This document shows, one piece after another, positions 1 through 10,120 of a stretch of DNA of 64,000 bases. Location: contig JALQBC010000007.1 of the NCBI GenBank assembly GCA_023375675.1, positions 1,116,001-1,180,000 of the forward strand, written 5' to 3'. Within the stretch, counting starts at the first letter, position 1. Each line of letters opens with the position of its first letter. The translations under genes and the position numbers were made by a program. The notes under the pieces are model-generated. The model did not search any database. It saw nothing but the letters and a program-made list of their open reading frames with translations, and was not told where the DNA came from. The DNA is from Cytospora piceicola. Taxonomy: Eukaryota; Ascomycota; Sordariomycetes; Diaporthales; Cytosporaceae.

Positions 1-128
1 CCAGGCTGCTCGGGAACCTGAGGGAAATTCGGCCGATCATTCATGGCCGAATGTTCCGCGGATGTGCAGGACACATGAGATCGTCACCGCATCGTACTGT
101 GAGCTGGTGTCATGAGGAGCTCGAAGAC

Positions 129-135
129 TATAAAG
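129..135 (+). promoter_or_regulatory. Possible TATA box of the subtilisin gene
   Basis: A CTATAAA sequence lies about 105 bp upstream of the preferred start codon at 240. Position and sequence fit a core promoter, but many fungal genes lack a TATA box, so this is only a candidate. Confidence 0.35.
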
Positions 136-239
136 AGTCGCGATGAAGTTCGTTGGTGAGATGGTCATCATGCCTGATCAGCAGCTCCCTGTCCTCATCA
201 ACCAGTACAGGAGGCACTTCTCCTCTACAGCTCACAATC

Positions 240-3167
240 ATGCATCTCTCATCCCTTCTTATGCCCGCACTTGCGGCATCCGTTTCGGGGATCTCGGACA
301 AGTATCCCAAGGCCCAACCTTCCAACGTCGTCGAGGGGGCCTATCTCATCCAGCTCAAGGCGGGCGACTCCCTGTCCGGCCGCTCTGATGCCACAGCCCA
401 CGATGCCTTCCACAAACGCGCAGCTTCTCTAGACTTGGACTACACCGTCCGCCGCAACTTCCCAAAGCCCGTCACCTTCTACGGCCTGTCCATCAGCGTC
501 AACGAGAACCTCACGGACACGACCATCCAGTCCAAGCTGGCGGGCATGGAGGGCGTAGAGAAAGTCTGGCCTGTGATCAAAGTCTTCCAGAACGGACCAG
601 CAGGGCCTCAACGGACTAGCAAGCCCAAGGAGTCGAGGTCTGACAAGCTGGAAAGACGTTCTGCCGCCGTGTCGACGAGAAGTACTCTCACAGGAACAAA
701 CTCCACGGCACCCTCCTCACTCACGCCCCCCAAGATAAACGGCACCGCAAACATCTTCTCCCCCCTGGAAATGTCCGGCATCGACAAGCTGCACGCCCTC
801 GGCATCAAGGGCTCCGGCACCAAGATCGGCATCATCGACACGGGCGTCGACTACCGCCACCCCTCCCTGGGCGGGGGCTTCGGCCCCGGCTTCAAGATCG
901 CCGGCGGGTATGCCTACCGCGACGACGACGGGAACAGCGTCTCCACCGCCGATCCCCTGACCACCTGTGTCGCGGGCGGCCACGGCACCCACGTCAGCGG
1001 CATCATCGGCATGCAGGACCCGGAAGACGTCGGCTTCGGCCTCGTCGGCGTTGCGCCCGAGGCGGAGATCTACATGTACCGCGTGTTCTCGTGTGACGAC
1101 TCTGGGGCCGACACCGACGATATCATTGCCGCCATGGACCAGGCGCACACCGACGGTGTGGATGTTGTTAGTATGAGCCTGGGCCAGGACGTGAGTTGGG
1201 AGTTTGATGACCCGTTCGAGACGGCCACCAGCGCTCTCGTTGCAGAGGGCATTGCCGTGGTTGCTGCGGCTGGAAACGACGGCGCGGAGGGCTTGTTTGT
1301 GCCTGGAGCGCCGGGTTCTGGGCCCGATGTGATCTCTGTGGGTAGCATTGAGAACACGAACTTCCCCACGACGTATCTGGCTACCGATTCCGAGGAGAAT
1401 GATGTGAGCTATGCTTCGGTCTGGCCATACTCGGGCGAGCATGATGTGTATGTCCTCGACGGGACGGGCAGTGGCTGCAATGCCAGCGAATGGGAAGATG
1501 CAAGCTCCACTATCACCGACAAGAACGGCACGATCATCGTCTTCCACTACAGTTGGAACGGCTCGGATTGCGACTTCTCCGTGCGCCAGGACTACTGGGC
1601 ACAGTATGGCTTCGCGCATGTCATGTCGTACGTGGAACATAACTCGGACCCATACTCTCAGCAGCATGTCCTCCTGGAGCAGGATGACAACTCGACGCTG
1701 TACTCGAACCTCCTTACTGACGACGGAGTCGCACTGGCCGCCAATTACGCCTCAGCTGGCGGCTACGGGAGCTACAAGCTCAACTTCGCCAGCCAAAGTG
1801 TCAGCAGTGTGTCGATGAAGACGGGGGGCGATATCAGCTACTTCACTTCCTTTGGACCCGACTGGGAGAGCTTGGAGCTCAAGCCGCAGCTCTCTGCCCC
1901 CGGCGCGTCAATCCTGTCGACATGGCCATTGGGCTTCAACGCCGGCTACGCCGTTATTCGAGGCACTTCCATGTCGACTCCCTTCGCCGCCGCCTCGTAC
2001 GCGCTCATCAAGTCCCAATTCCCATCCCTCAGCATCGCTGAGATTCGATCCCTCCTCCAGAGCACTGCGACCCCAGTAGCAAGCGCCTACAGTCCAGATT
2101 TGCTCGCCACAGCATTCCAGCAGGGTTCCGGGCTCATCAACGCGTACAATGCCTACCTTTCCGCGAACAGCACTGTCATCACCCCCACAGAGTTCGCCAT
2201 CGGCGACACGGACGACTACGCAGGAGTCAAGCTTTCCTTCAAGGTCACCAACAACGAAGACACAGCACAGACATACACCATCAGCCACGATGGCGCGGCA
2301 ATGATGTACTTCCGCCCGCACGGTTTCTACTTCGACCCATACGTCCCTGAGACGGCAGAGGACCTTGAACAGCCTGAGTTCTCAACCTACGCCACCGTCA
2401 GCTTCCCATCTGGGGGAGACATCACTGTCGCGGCTGGAAGTTCGGAGACTGTGGAGTTCGTCATATCACCACCGAGCGACATCGACGAGACCAAGGTCCC
2501 CGTCATCTCAGGCTTCATCACGGTGGCCAGCAGTTCGGGCACAAAGTACAACCTTCCATACGGTGGACTGCCGTACTCGCGGTACAACGCGCAGTATCTC
2601 GACTTGGGGAGCTATTCGCTCAACTCGACTGTGACAGTGCCCTGGCCGACTATTGTCATGTACAACGAGGACACCAATGAGCTCGTTAACTACTACAACG
2701 GCAGCGGCGTCATCGTGCTCGACAAGGCGCCCATCATCAGGAAGGAGCTCGACGTCGGGCCCGTGTTCAACATACTGCAGCCGTCGTGGAACGTCCGCGC
2801 CGAACTGCTCGCAGCCAACACGACCTTTGTGCCTGACATCTACGGCTTCGACCGCAACGTGACCATACCGCCGTCGGTACTCACGAAGGAGAGTTACCGC
2901 AACGTGATGGAAGACGGAGTGACGCCCACGTATGGCGTGCAGGGAACTAACCCAGGTCAGCCGGCGGCGGGCCTGATCGACTTCCCTGAGATGACGGTCA
3001 TTTCGAACTCGGATGACTGGGAAGACGAGGGTGGCGAGGCACCGACGGCGGTTGGTGATTATCGGCTGCTCTTGTCTGTGCTGAAGTGGGGAGGCAATGC
3101 GACCAACTGGCCGGCGGACTGGGAGACTTGGTTGAGCCCTGTCTTGAGGATCATTGACTCGCCCTAA
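240..3167 (+). CDS. Secreted subtilisin-like serine protease (S8 family)
   Basis: Intronless, 975 residues. An in-frame ATG lies upstream at 153, but the ATG at 240 has a better context (CACAATCATG) and opens directly into a signal peptide (hydrophobic stretch about residues 3-18). An I9-type propeptide follows at about 30-115. The S8 catalytic triad is visible: Asp200 in IIDTGVDYRHP, His248 in GGHGTHVSG and Ser577 in GTSMSTP, with the oxyanion Asn in AAAGNDG. A PA-like insert sits between the His and Ser blocks, and a C5a-peptidase/Fn3-like region follows the catalytic domain. There are many N-glycosylation sequons. The layout matches the large fungal extracellular subtilases (minor extracellular protease Vpr type). 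The expected role is extracellular protein degradation, in nutrition or on a host. It is convergent with the next gene. Confidence 0.92.
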   Translation: MHLSSLLMPALAASVSGISDKYPKAQPSNVVEGAYLIQLKAGDSLSGRSDATAHDAFHKRAASLDLDYTVRRNFPKPVTFYGLSISVNENLTDTTIQSKLAGMEGVEKVWPVIKVFQNGPAGPQRTSKPKESRSDKLERRSAAVSTRSTLTGTNSTAPSSLTPPKINGTANIFSPLEMSGIDKLHALGIKGSGTKIGIIDTGVDYRHPSLGGGFGPGFKIAGGYAYRDDDGNSVSTADPLTTCVAGGHGTHVSGIIGMQDPEDVGFGLVGVAPEAEIYMYRVFSCDDSGADTDDIIAAMDQAHTDGVDVVSMSLGQDVSWEFDDPFETATSALVAEGIAVVAAAGNDGAEGLFVPGAPGSGPDVISVGSIENTNFPTTYLATDSEENDVSYASVWPYSGEHDVYVLDGTGSGCNASEWEDASSTITDKNGTIIVFHYSWNGSDCDFSVRQDYWAQYGFAHVMSYVEHNSDPYSQQHVLLEQDDNSTLYSNLLTDDGVALAANYASAGGYGSYKLNFASQSVSSVSMKTGGDISYFTSFGPDWESLELKPQLSAPGASILSTWPLGFNAGYAVIRGTSMSTPFAAASYALIKSQFPSLSIAEIRSLLQSTATPVASAYSPDLLATAFQQGSGLINAYNAYLSANSTVITPTEFAIGDTDDYAGVKLSFKVTNNEDTAQTYTISHDGAAMMYFRPHGFYFDPYVPETAEDLEQPEFSTYATVSFPSGGDITVAAGSSETVEFVISPPSDIDETKVPVISGFITVASSSGTKYNLPYGGLPYSRYNAQYLDLGSYSLNSTVTVPWPTIVMYNEDTNELVNYYNGSGVIVLDKAPIIRKELDVGPVFNILQPSWNVRAELLAANTTFVPDIYGFDRNVTIPPSVLTKESYRNVMEDGVTPTYGVQGTNPGQPAAGLIDFPEMTVISNSDDWEDEGGEAPTAVGDYRLLLSVLKWGGNATNWPADWETWLSPVLRIIDSP

Positions 3168-3648
3168 TTTAATGTTGAGCAAGCTTCGGGGTAGAGAACA
3201 CTGAGAGAACGAAGAGGTTGACATATCGCCACAGTTTACAAACGTTATGGCGCTGGCCACTTGAGGGGGGGCGGGGTTTCCGGAATATCGAAACTGGATC
3301 TACATACACAGTGCACAATTATATAAACTAGTATTAATTTCACATTATCATGCTCTAGCCTTCTCCTTCCCTTGACAATCCATGCGTGAGGGCTTGTATG
3401 GAGCACTAGCATTGTTGAGCATCTTAAAATGTGCAAGATATGTCAAACTCATCATCAATTCCTGATCTTAACCTCTAGTGATCCTCCAACATCTGGTGGT
3501 TTCTAAAAGTTGCGAAAGCATTTTCGTCCGAAAACCGAACTGTCTGTGAATGAGATGCAAACTTCTCGTCAATCCTGACCTCAATGAAACCGCAATGCTA
3601 TTCTTAAACGTACACGTAACTCCGCTTCGAATGTCCTTGGACCATGAC
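3168..3648. other. Intergenic, convergent 3' ends
   Basis: This is the gap between two convergent genes. It is moderately AT-rich and holds their presumed 3' UTRs. I see no ORF, RNA gene or repeat in it. Confidence 0.5.
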
Positions 3649-5083
3649 CTAGAAGAAGTGGCTGTCCAGCACAGCCTGCACGTATGTACGAAGTTCACCG
3701 GCGGTAAGGGTGTCCCATCCCTTTCTCGAGATGAACTCATGATGGACCTGATACTCTTGGTTCTCCATCTGGATGTCCTCGTCATCCGGTGAAATCTCCA
3801 TTGCCCGTCGGATCGCCCCGTAGCCGATTGGTCCACTCACGGCCATCCCACCGAGTCTCATGCTAAGTGCAACCTTGTAGTTCATCCTCGACTCTGTCTC
3901 AGGGTCTGGCTTCCACCCAGGAATCCGTAGCAAGGTGGCATTGCGCAAAGAAAACGAATAAGCTGCTCCGACTGCGAGAAGATATGGGGATATGGCTGCT
4001 TGCACATGGCTTGCTGGCATCTCCAACTTGGTGATGGTATAAATGAGGTCTGTACAAAAGCTCGTATGGGTGACGATGTATTCATACCAGAGCTCTGCGA
4101 TGGACTTGGCGTACGACGCTCCCCCTTCTTGCTTCAGCTTGAACCAGATGTCGCCTCCAATGAAGGAGTAGAACTTCGTCAGAGAACGCGCCCAGGAAGT
4201 CATAGCCAGAGGTATACTGTCTTTAGAGGACATTTTAATGGCCAAGTTCGTCAGATCGATGATTTCGTTTGAAAATTTGGCTGGACCATAGCTCGCTCCT
4301 TGTTTGATTGCACCCATCATAGCTGTCTTCAAGTTCCTGTCGATTTTGTTCGGCAAAGTTGTACCGATGGAGACATTCTGGAACCCGCGAAGATGCGTCT
4401 GGTACGGCTTGAGGATCTGTTCCTGCACTTTCGTTTCGACAGAGAAGGCTGGAGCATGGGCGCCCAGGCCGTCCTTGGGGCTCAATAGGGTAAAAGTGTG
4501 AGACGTTGCTCGATCGACTGGCTCCGAGAAGAACCAGTGAACATCACCCATGAGTCCGCGGCAGAACTGGTCGATGTCCCTACCGCAAATCACAAACTCC
4601 CAAGCTGCGTCTTGGTGATCGTCCAATCGGCTGTCCCTCACTGGCCAGGTCAGCATCTGCCTGCGGGAACAAGACTCAAAAGGGCAGTCTTGTGGAAATG
4701 TCATGTTACTTACTCTCGTGTTTGAAAACGCAGAAGCTCCTGTACTTGGCAGGAAGTACCGCAGTGCGGCTCCCAGCGAGGACGCGCATCACATGGTGAC
4801 AGAGCTGCTGCCCCTGTACCGTAACATTGACAAGCTGGGCGCGCCGCAGGATGGTGTTGTTGGCTCCTTCAAAAACACGGCGATTGGCCAAGAGGATGTT
4901 GGTATGAAGCTTCCCTTCTGCCAAGTCGCGTTTGGTGATCTTTGAGGGCCTGAGTATGTACGGCAAGCCCTCAATATGCTTGGGGAGAGGGATGTCGATG
5001 ATTGCGAGCTCGTTGATATCGTCGCGAAGCTCGACTGGTAGGTCTAAGTAGCGAAACGGCTGTGATGTATTTGGAGACTCCAT
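3649..5083 (-). CDS. Unknown protein with an F-box/2EXR-like N-terminus (two exons)
   Basis: Exons 5083-4714 and 4640-3649, 453 residues. The intron (4713-4641, 73 nt) has a GTAAGT donor, a GCTGAC branch site and a CCAG acceptor; it joins the two reading frames in phase, and the other nearby AG sites do not. The N-terminus (YLDLPVELRDDINELAI, about residues 12-28) resembles the short leucine/proline-rich motif that opens fungal F-box-like and 2EXR proteins. The rest has no domain I recognise and no clear membrane segment or signal peptide. Codon use resembles its neighbours. I infer a lineage-specific fungal gene; the F-box link is weak. Confidence 0.7.
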
Positions 5084-6142
5084 GGCTCGAATTGAGTTGG
5101 CATAAAGACCACAATGTGATCTCTACGATAATAGGTGAACCGTGTCGTGAGCAGAAGGTAGGATGTGAAAGAGGAAGATGATGGTGGTTAACCAAAAGGC
5201 AGTGGAGGATTCCAGAAGATTGTACTCTTAACGCTAATGTCAAGCTGTCAACGTCGGTAGTAATTTATAGTTAGCACACAGCTAACCAGCAGCAAACACC
5301 AGTTGTCTTGGACCCAGTCAGGTAGTGGTGAAATATTAGGGTATCCAGGTAGGAAGGCTACTTGTCGAGACACCTACCTGCTCAGGTACACAGGTACATA
5401 CCACTTGGGTACTTATGTAGGTATTGTCTACTAGATAAATACTTAGAGATAAGTATTGTGAATGTAAATTAGGTGATCACGTCTGAGAGTATAGCTAAAC
5501 TAGCGGCATTCTAGGACTGTTGAGCTCTTATATTTGTACTGAAGTACGTACCTAATAACCCTATTAGGCATCAGTAGCCTACCAAAGGTAAGTAAATACT
5601 ATTCTACAGTACTCCTAACCAGGCTAACAGCGTGATGGCCTACTAGAGAGAGGGAGAGGAGGGGGGGGGGGGCTATTACAAGTTTTAGGGACACAAAGGA
5701 TGAAAACAACAAAGCACATCGGTAAGAATTACCTGGGTATGCATTACATTTCGATCTCTCCAGACTCACCACCTATCTACCTAAGTACTCGGCCCACCTT
5801 TACCCACCTCACTACCACTAGACAGCCTGACCATCCCTGGGAAATCATATCCCCGCAACGGGAGGCTTCTAGTAATAATACTTATACACGATGTCCTATC
5901 AGAAACAAACTGCTTTCACCTCCTTACTGCCCTGTTCAGCCTCCACGTCACCAGTCCCTCGACATCCCGAGTGCCCGCTCGAGGCAGGGGTTCAAGGGGT
6001 CTGAATGATTCCAGTTGGTATACACACAATCGTCTCTGTCTCCAGAGACAGCCCAGTAGTACGAGAGCCAGCGTTCGCGTACCCAGGCCTCCAGGGCAGT
6101 AAGTCTCTAGTAAGGACATGAAGTCCCGTCCCGCTGCGCAAA
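5084..6142. other. Intergenic with TACCTA/TAGGTA-rich stretch and a G run
   Basis: About 1 kb without a convincing gene. From 5330 to 5610 it is dense in short AGGTA/TACCT words in both orientations (for example CACCTACCTG, AGGTACACAGGTACA, TAGGTATT). A run of twelve G lies at 5661-5672, preceded by a GA-rich track. The upstream part should hold the promoter of the minus-strand gene ending at 5083. The ORF at 5700-6008 has no recognisable content. Confidence 0.5.
5661..5672 (+). repeat. Mononucleotide G run
   Basis: Twelve consecutive G residues follow a GAGAGAGGGAGAGGA purine track. It could vary in length or form a quadruplex-like structure, and it is a likely sequencing trouble spot. Confidence 0.8.
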
Positions 6143-8574
6143 CTAAGCAGGCAGGCCCCTCTTCTCGCTTTCGGTAAAGAAGATAACCATCCGCCAGAGT
6201 TTCTTGACCAGATCCTCCGCGTCGTCCTCCAGCGGGCCCTCCAGCTCGTCAGCGAGCTCGCTCGGCTTGGCGTGTTTCCTGAGGTGCTCCTCGACAACAT
6301 CCACCAAAAGCTGCTCTTGCACACCGAGGTACTCGACGACCTTCTTCTCGATGAAGGGTCGCAGCTTGTCGGTGATAATGCCGTCGTCCAGGTAGTCCCA
6401 CTTGACATCCCATGCCCACAGCCCTTCCTTTGTGGTTGGGATCTCTTGAGCAAGGGCCTTGACAGCTTGTTGGATCTCTTCCTCGGTCATTGTCTTCGCA
6501 TCGGCGGGGAGTGGGTCGAACTTGATCGGCACAAGCTGCCTCTTCGTCGTCTGCTCTGCCTCCTCGTCGTCTAACAAGCCCTCCACCTCTGCCATAGTCC
6601 TCCTAGCAGGTCCAGCACGCTGCTGAGCCTTCTGCGCCGCGGCACCAAGGGACATTGTGAACCTGGCAGGGGCGGAGACAGATTGTGCCTGCTGTCGTGA
6701 CTCCATCTCGGCGGCCTGCTGGTTGAGGAAACTATCCGCCATATCCCTAGCCTGCTCCATCTCGGCCGCCTCACGTCTCCGCTCGATCTCTTCCGTCCGT
6801 CTGTCTGCCTCATCGCGGGACTCCTCCTCAGCGCGGTCCTGGGTGCGTTTCCGAACCCAGCCTGCATGGTCGCGATAGTACGGATGTGCCTTGCGGCTGA
6901 CCTCCTTCTCGTCATCCCAGTTCTTCTCGCGCTCGAGCTGCTCCTCGATGCGGCGGTTCATGCTGTCGGCTTCGGCTTTCTCACGATCTGTTTCTCGCTC
7001 GAGGGCAGCAGCACGTTGACGCTCTCGGTTTACCCACTTCCGCTCGGCTTCAAGGTAGAGTTTGTCGTCTTCGGCTTTTTGTTTGGCCAGTTCGCGCTGG
7101 TAGACTTCGTCGTCGCTCGCGTCTGTGTCCTCGTCATTGCGGTTCAGGGAGTAGTCTCCGTTGGAGCCACCATTGATGAAGGAGACACCGCGACCGCCAG
7201 CACCACGAGGGCCAGAGGGTGCATTGGGCATGCCTCGAGGACCAAGGGGGATGGAGTTGGCGCCGGGTGGCGGTGAATCCCGAGATGGCCGGGAGGCGCC
7301 ATCGCGCCGTCTTTCCATCTCTTCCATCTCCTCTTCCCGTTTCAACCGTTCCATATCCCGACGATTGCTACGCTCTCGGAATGCAGCGATTTCCTGGGCC
7401 ACTACTTCTCGCATCTCTGCTGGGATATCTGCAAGTTCGTCCTCCTGTGCCAATGGGATGTTGATAACCTCCACATTCTCACCTGAAGCGTTCGCGCCGC
7501 CCATAGTGATGTCGCCATCTCCGTCACGGGTCTTGCGCAGCGGCGGGTAGAAGAGATCGCGAATAGCCTGCTTGAGAGATGCTCTTGATCCCTCCAATCG
7601 TGTCTCTTTCCCGCTACCATCCGGCCGGTTCTCTTCATAATTCTCGATGAACTTCACCGTGCTTTCGTCCACTGCCACCTGCAACTTGACCTTCTCGATA
7701 CCCTTGTAAGAGTCATCTTCCTCGAAATCGTCTTTGACAGGGCCATCAGTGGGTTCTTGCTTCTTGGCGGGCAGCTCGACATCCTTCAGTAGTTCCACAG
7801 CACTAGCCAGAGAATCGGGGTCGTCGTACTGAGCGAAACCAAACACCTCACCCTTGTGATCCAAGAGATGCGATTTTGCCGAGTCCCAACGTCGCAGTCT
7901 GCCGACCAGGCTCAGGAACCTTTCCACCCCCTCATCGCCGCCCAGGCTCTCCGGGACTTTGTGCAAGAATATTGTCCGTAGTCGCTCGTCTTGCGTGGGT
8001 GGCTGCAGAGCTTGCATGCTCTCTCTAACAGCAGCGCGCGACTGCTCCAGGTTCCTGTCTGCGCCCAGACCGGGCCTGTTCCCGCCTGCCGACACCGGGG
8101 TAGAGTCTCTACGGTCTGGGCCGGATGTTGCTGTTGGTTTGGGTGGTAGGGAGCTCGCGCCAAGTCGGATCACGGGGGCGTTGAAGTTGATGTTCGGTAG
8201 ATTTGGGGGCGGCTGGAATGAGGCGGGCAGTCCACTTGGTCGATTAGCTTGTGCGGCAGAATTGGCATGCTGGACACCTGGAGGAGGTGCCATTCCAGGG
8301 GCAGAGGACATGCCTGGTGGAGGGCCTGTTGTGACACGACAAGTTAGTTCGCGACGGACGTCGAGGTGAAGCTTCCCCGGGAAAGTGAAAGAGGGCAAAC
8401 GTACCTAGACCGGGTGGAGGAGCCATTCCAGGCGCGCCAGCTGCGCCAGGAAATGGGTTGAAAGCCGGAGGATGCCCATAGGGATTACCTGGCGCTATGT
8501 TGGGTTGAACATTAGCAATGCGATCGCATAGATGTTACAAGGCTGAACTCACCACCATAAGGGTTGTACGCCAT
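6143..8574 (-). CDS. PWI-domain RNA-binding splicing factor (RBM25-like)
   Basis: Three exons: 8574-8553, 8494-8405 and 8325-6143, giving 764 residues. Both introns (58 and 79 nt) have GTGAGT or GTACGT donors and join in phase. The first exon encodes MAYNPYG and continues a Gly/Pro-rich N-terminus. An RRM-like domain follows (about residues 145-215, containing TIFLHKVP and GEVFGFAQY). The middle is a long Arg/Glu/Asp-rich region (about 330-600) that should form an extended helix. A C-terminal PWI domain (about 660-755) has the typical LWRMVIFFTESEKRG ending. RRM, RE-rich and PWI in this order is the RBM25/Snu71-type arrangement of U1 snRNP-associated factors that influence 5' splice-site choice in the nucleus. 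It is divergent from the MRPS21 gene. Confidence 0.88.
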
Positions 8575-9166
8575 GTTGCACTCGTCCAATGGTCCTGCTT
8601 GTTAAATCTGTTGTGTAATGGTCTCTTCGGACACAGCAATGGTCGAACAGCTCGATAGTGGAGAATTCAAGGAGCAGTGAGGATATGCTGGAGGTTGTTG
8701 ACGATGAATGCCCAGGTATTATTTGATAGCAAGTGCAGATAGACTTTGCTCCTTGAATCGACATGACAGCTGCGGCAGGCAATCGTGACAGGGGGTAGCT
8801 ACGGAGCTGCGGCCCGTAATGACACTGGACTAGCTAGCGCCTATGGGTCACTAGCCGTGCCAAACAGCCCAAACATCTGCAAACCTAGCACAGGGTGTGC
8901 TAGTGTGTTTAGATCTACTCTAGTGAATTCAGAACTACCCGCCGATGAATTTTCCTAGGCCGGCCGTAACAATCGACCGCGTCGCTGCCGACCGTCACTA
9001 TCACTCGGCCTCCACACCCGGAAGTTGAGCAACTTCCCACCTCGTGGTCGACCAGAAAGCAAAGTAGTGACCAATTCGGTCTCATTCTGTTGCCCGTACG
9101 TCTACAATCCATCGTCATCCAGTCAAGTCAACCCTCCCACTGACAAGAACATACCCACGACAGAAC
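8575..9166. promoter_or_regulatory. Bidirectional promoter region between splicing-factor and MRPS21 genes
   Basis: About 590 bp separate two divergent housekeeping genes, so both promoters should lie here. I see no clear TATA box for either gene and no repeat. Confidence 0.5.
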
Positions 9167-9943
9167 ATGGAGCTCCGGCCCATACAGACCGCGCTCCTCG
9201 CAGGCCGAGCTGCCTCGCGATGGACTACCAGCTCGACGGTATCACCAGCAGTGTCCGCCTTCCAACGGCAATTCTCCACGACGAGGCCTTACCTCTCCGA
9301 AGCTGAGGCCACCGCACCACCGACCGCCTCGATGACGGAATGGAAGAAGCGCATGGACCAGCAGAAACAGCAACAACAAGAACAGCAATCCGGAAAACAA
9401 GCCGGGTCCTTCGTCACCTCCAACATGTACTCCCACTTCCTAAACCGAAAGCCCTCGCCATCATCGTCATCATCACCACCGGGGACCGCCACCAAGCGCG
9501 GCAACTCCCTCGGCGACCCCTGGGCGCAGCCCAACCGCGCCCGGCGCTCCGCCGGCTCGCCCGCGCCCAGGACCAACATCGAGGACCTCGGCATCTTCGC
9601 GGACCTGAACAGCGCGACGCGGCCGGCGGCCGACGACTTCGCCGCCGCGCACCAGCACAAGAAGGAGTCCATCATGGACGTCAAGCTGCGGCTGCGGCCC
9701 AGCATCGGCCGGACGGTGCAGTGCGGCAAGGGCGCCAGGGTCGACCTCGCGAGGGGCCTGCAGCTGCTCAACACCCAGGTGAGGAAGAACAAGGTCTCGC
9801 AGGACCTGATGAAGCAGAGGTTCCACGAGAGGCCCGGTCTGAAGAGGAAGAGGCTCAGGAGGGAGAGGTGGAGGGCCAGGTTCAAGGATGGCTTCAAGGC
9901 TACGTGTACCAGAGTGAGGGAATTGGCGAGGCAGGGTTGGTAA
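9167..9943 (+). CDS. MRP21: Mitochondrial small-subunit ribosomal protein bS21m
   Basis: 258 residues, no intron. The N-terminus is a typical mitochondrial presequence: basic, rich in Ser/Ala/Arg, with RQFSTTRPYLSEA about residues 34-46. A Gln-rich and a Ser/Pro-rich low-complexity segment follow. The C-terminal 80 residues hold the bacterial S21-like domain: a VDLARGLQLLN core, then the very basic RPGLKRKRLRRERWRARFKDGFK region that contacts 16S-like rRNA. Fungal bS21m proteins are much longer than bacterial S21, so the length is normal. The start ATG (GAACATGGAG) precedes the presequence directly. It is convergent with HAUS6, with a gap of only about 180 bp. Confidence 0.92.
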   Translation: MELRPIQTALLAGRAASRWTTSSTVSPAVSAFQRQFSTTRPYLSEAEATAPPTASMTEWKKRMDQQKQQQQEQQSGKQAGSFVTSNMYSHFLNRKPSPSSSSSPPGTATKRGNSLGDPWAQPNRARRSAGSPAPRTNIEDLGIFADLNSATRPAADDFAAAHQHKKESIMDVKLRLRPSIGRTVQCGKGARVDLARGLQLLNTQVRKNKVSQDLMKQRFHERPGLKRKRLRRERWRARFKDGFKATCTRVRELARQGW

Positions 9944-10120
9944 AGATGCTCATGTTCAAACCGTGTACAGATGGAAATAGAGGTCGATCATAGACGATAG
10001 ACGCAGAGCACGACCTAACACTTGTAAAACTAGACTCCGCTTGTTGCACGTCTATCCTGCTCTTCTGTCCACGAGGTAACATTGACTTGGCTCTTTAAAT
10101 CCGTCCCCCAAGCAGTCACA

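Noticed and set aside
717..1667. 316-codon ORF antisense to the subtilisin gene
   Set aside because: It lies entirely inside a well-supported protease frame, and its Val/Ala/Arg-rich translation has no domain.
9289..9993. Long ORFs antisense or out of frame to the MRPS21 gene
   Set aside because: They are shadows caused by GC-rich third positions; the sense frame has a clear ribosomal-protein domain.
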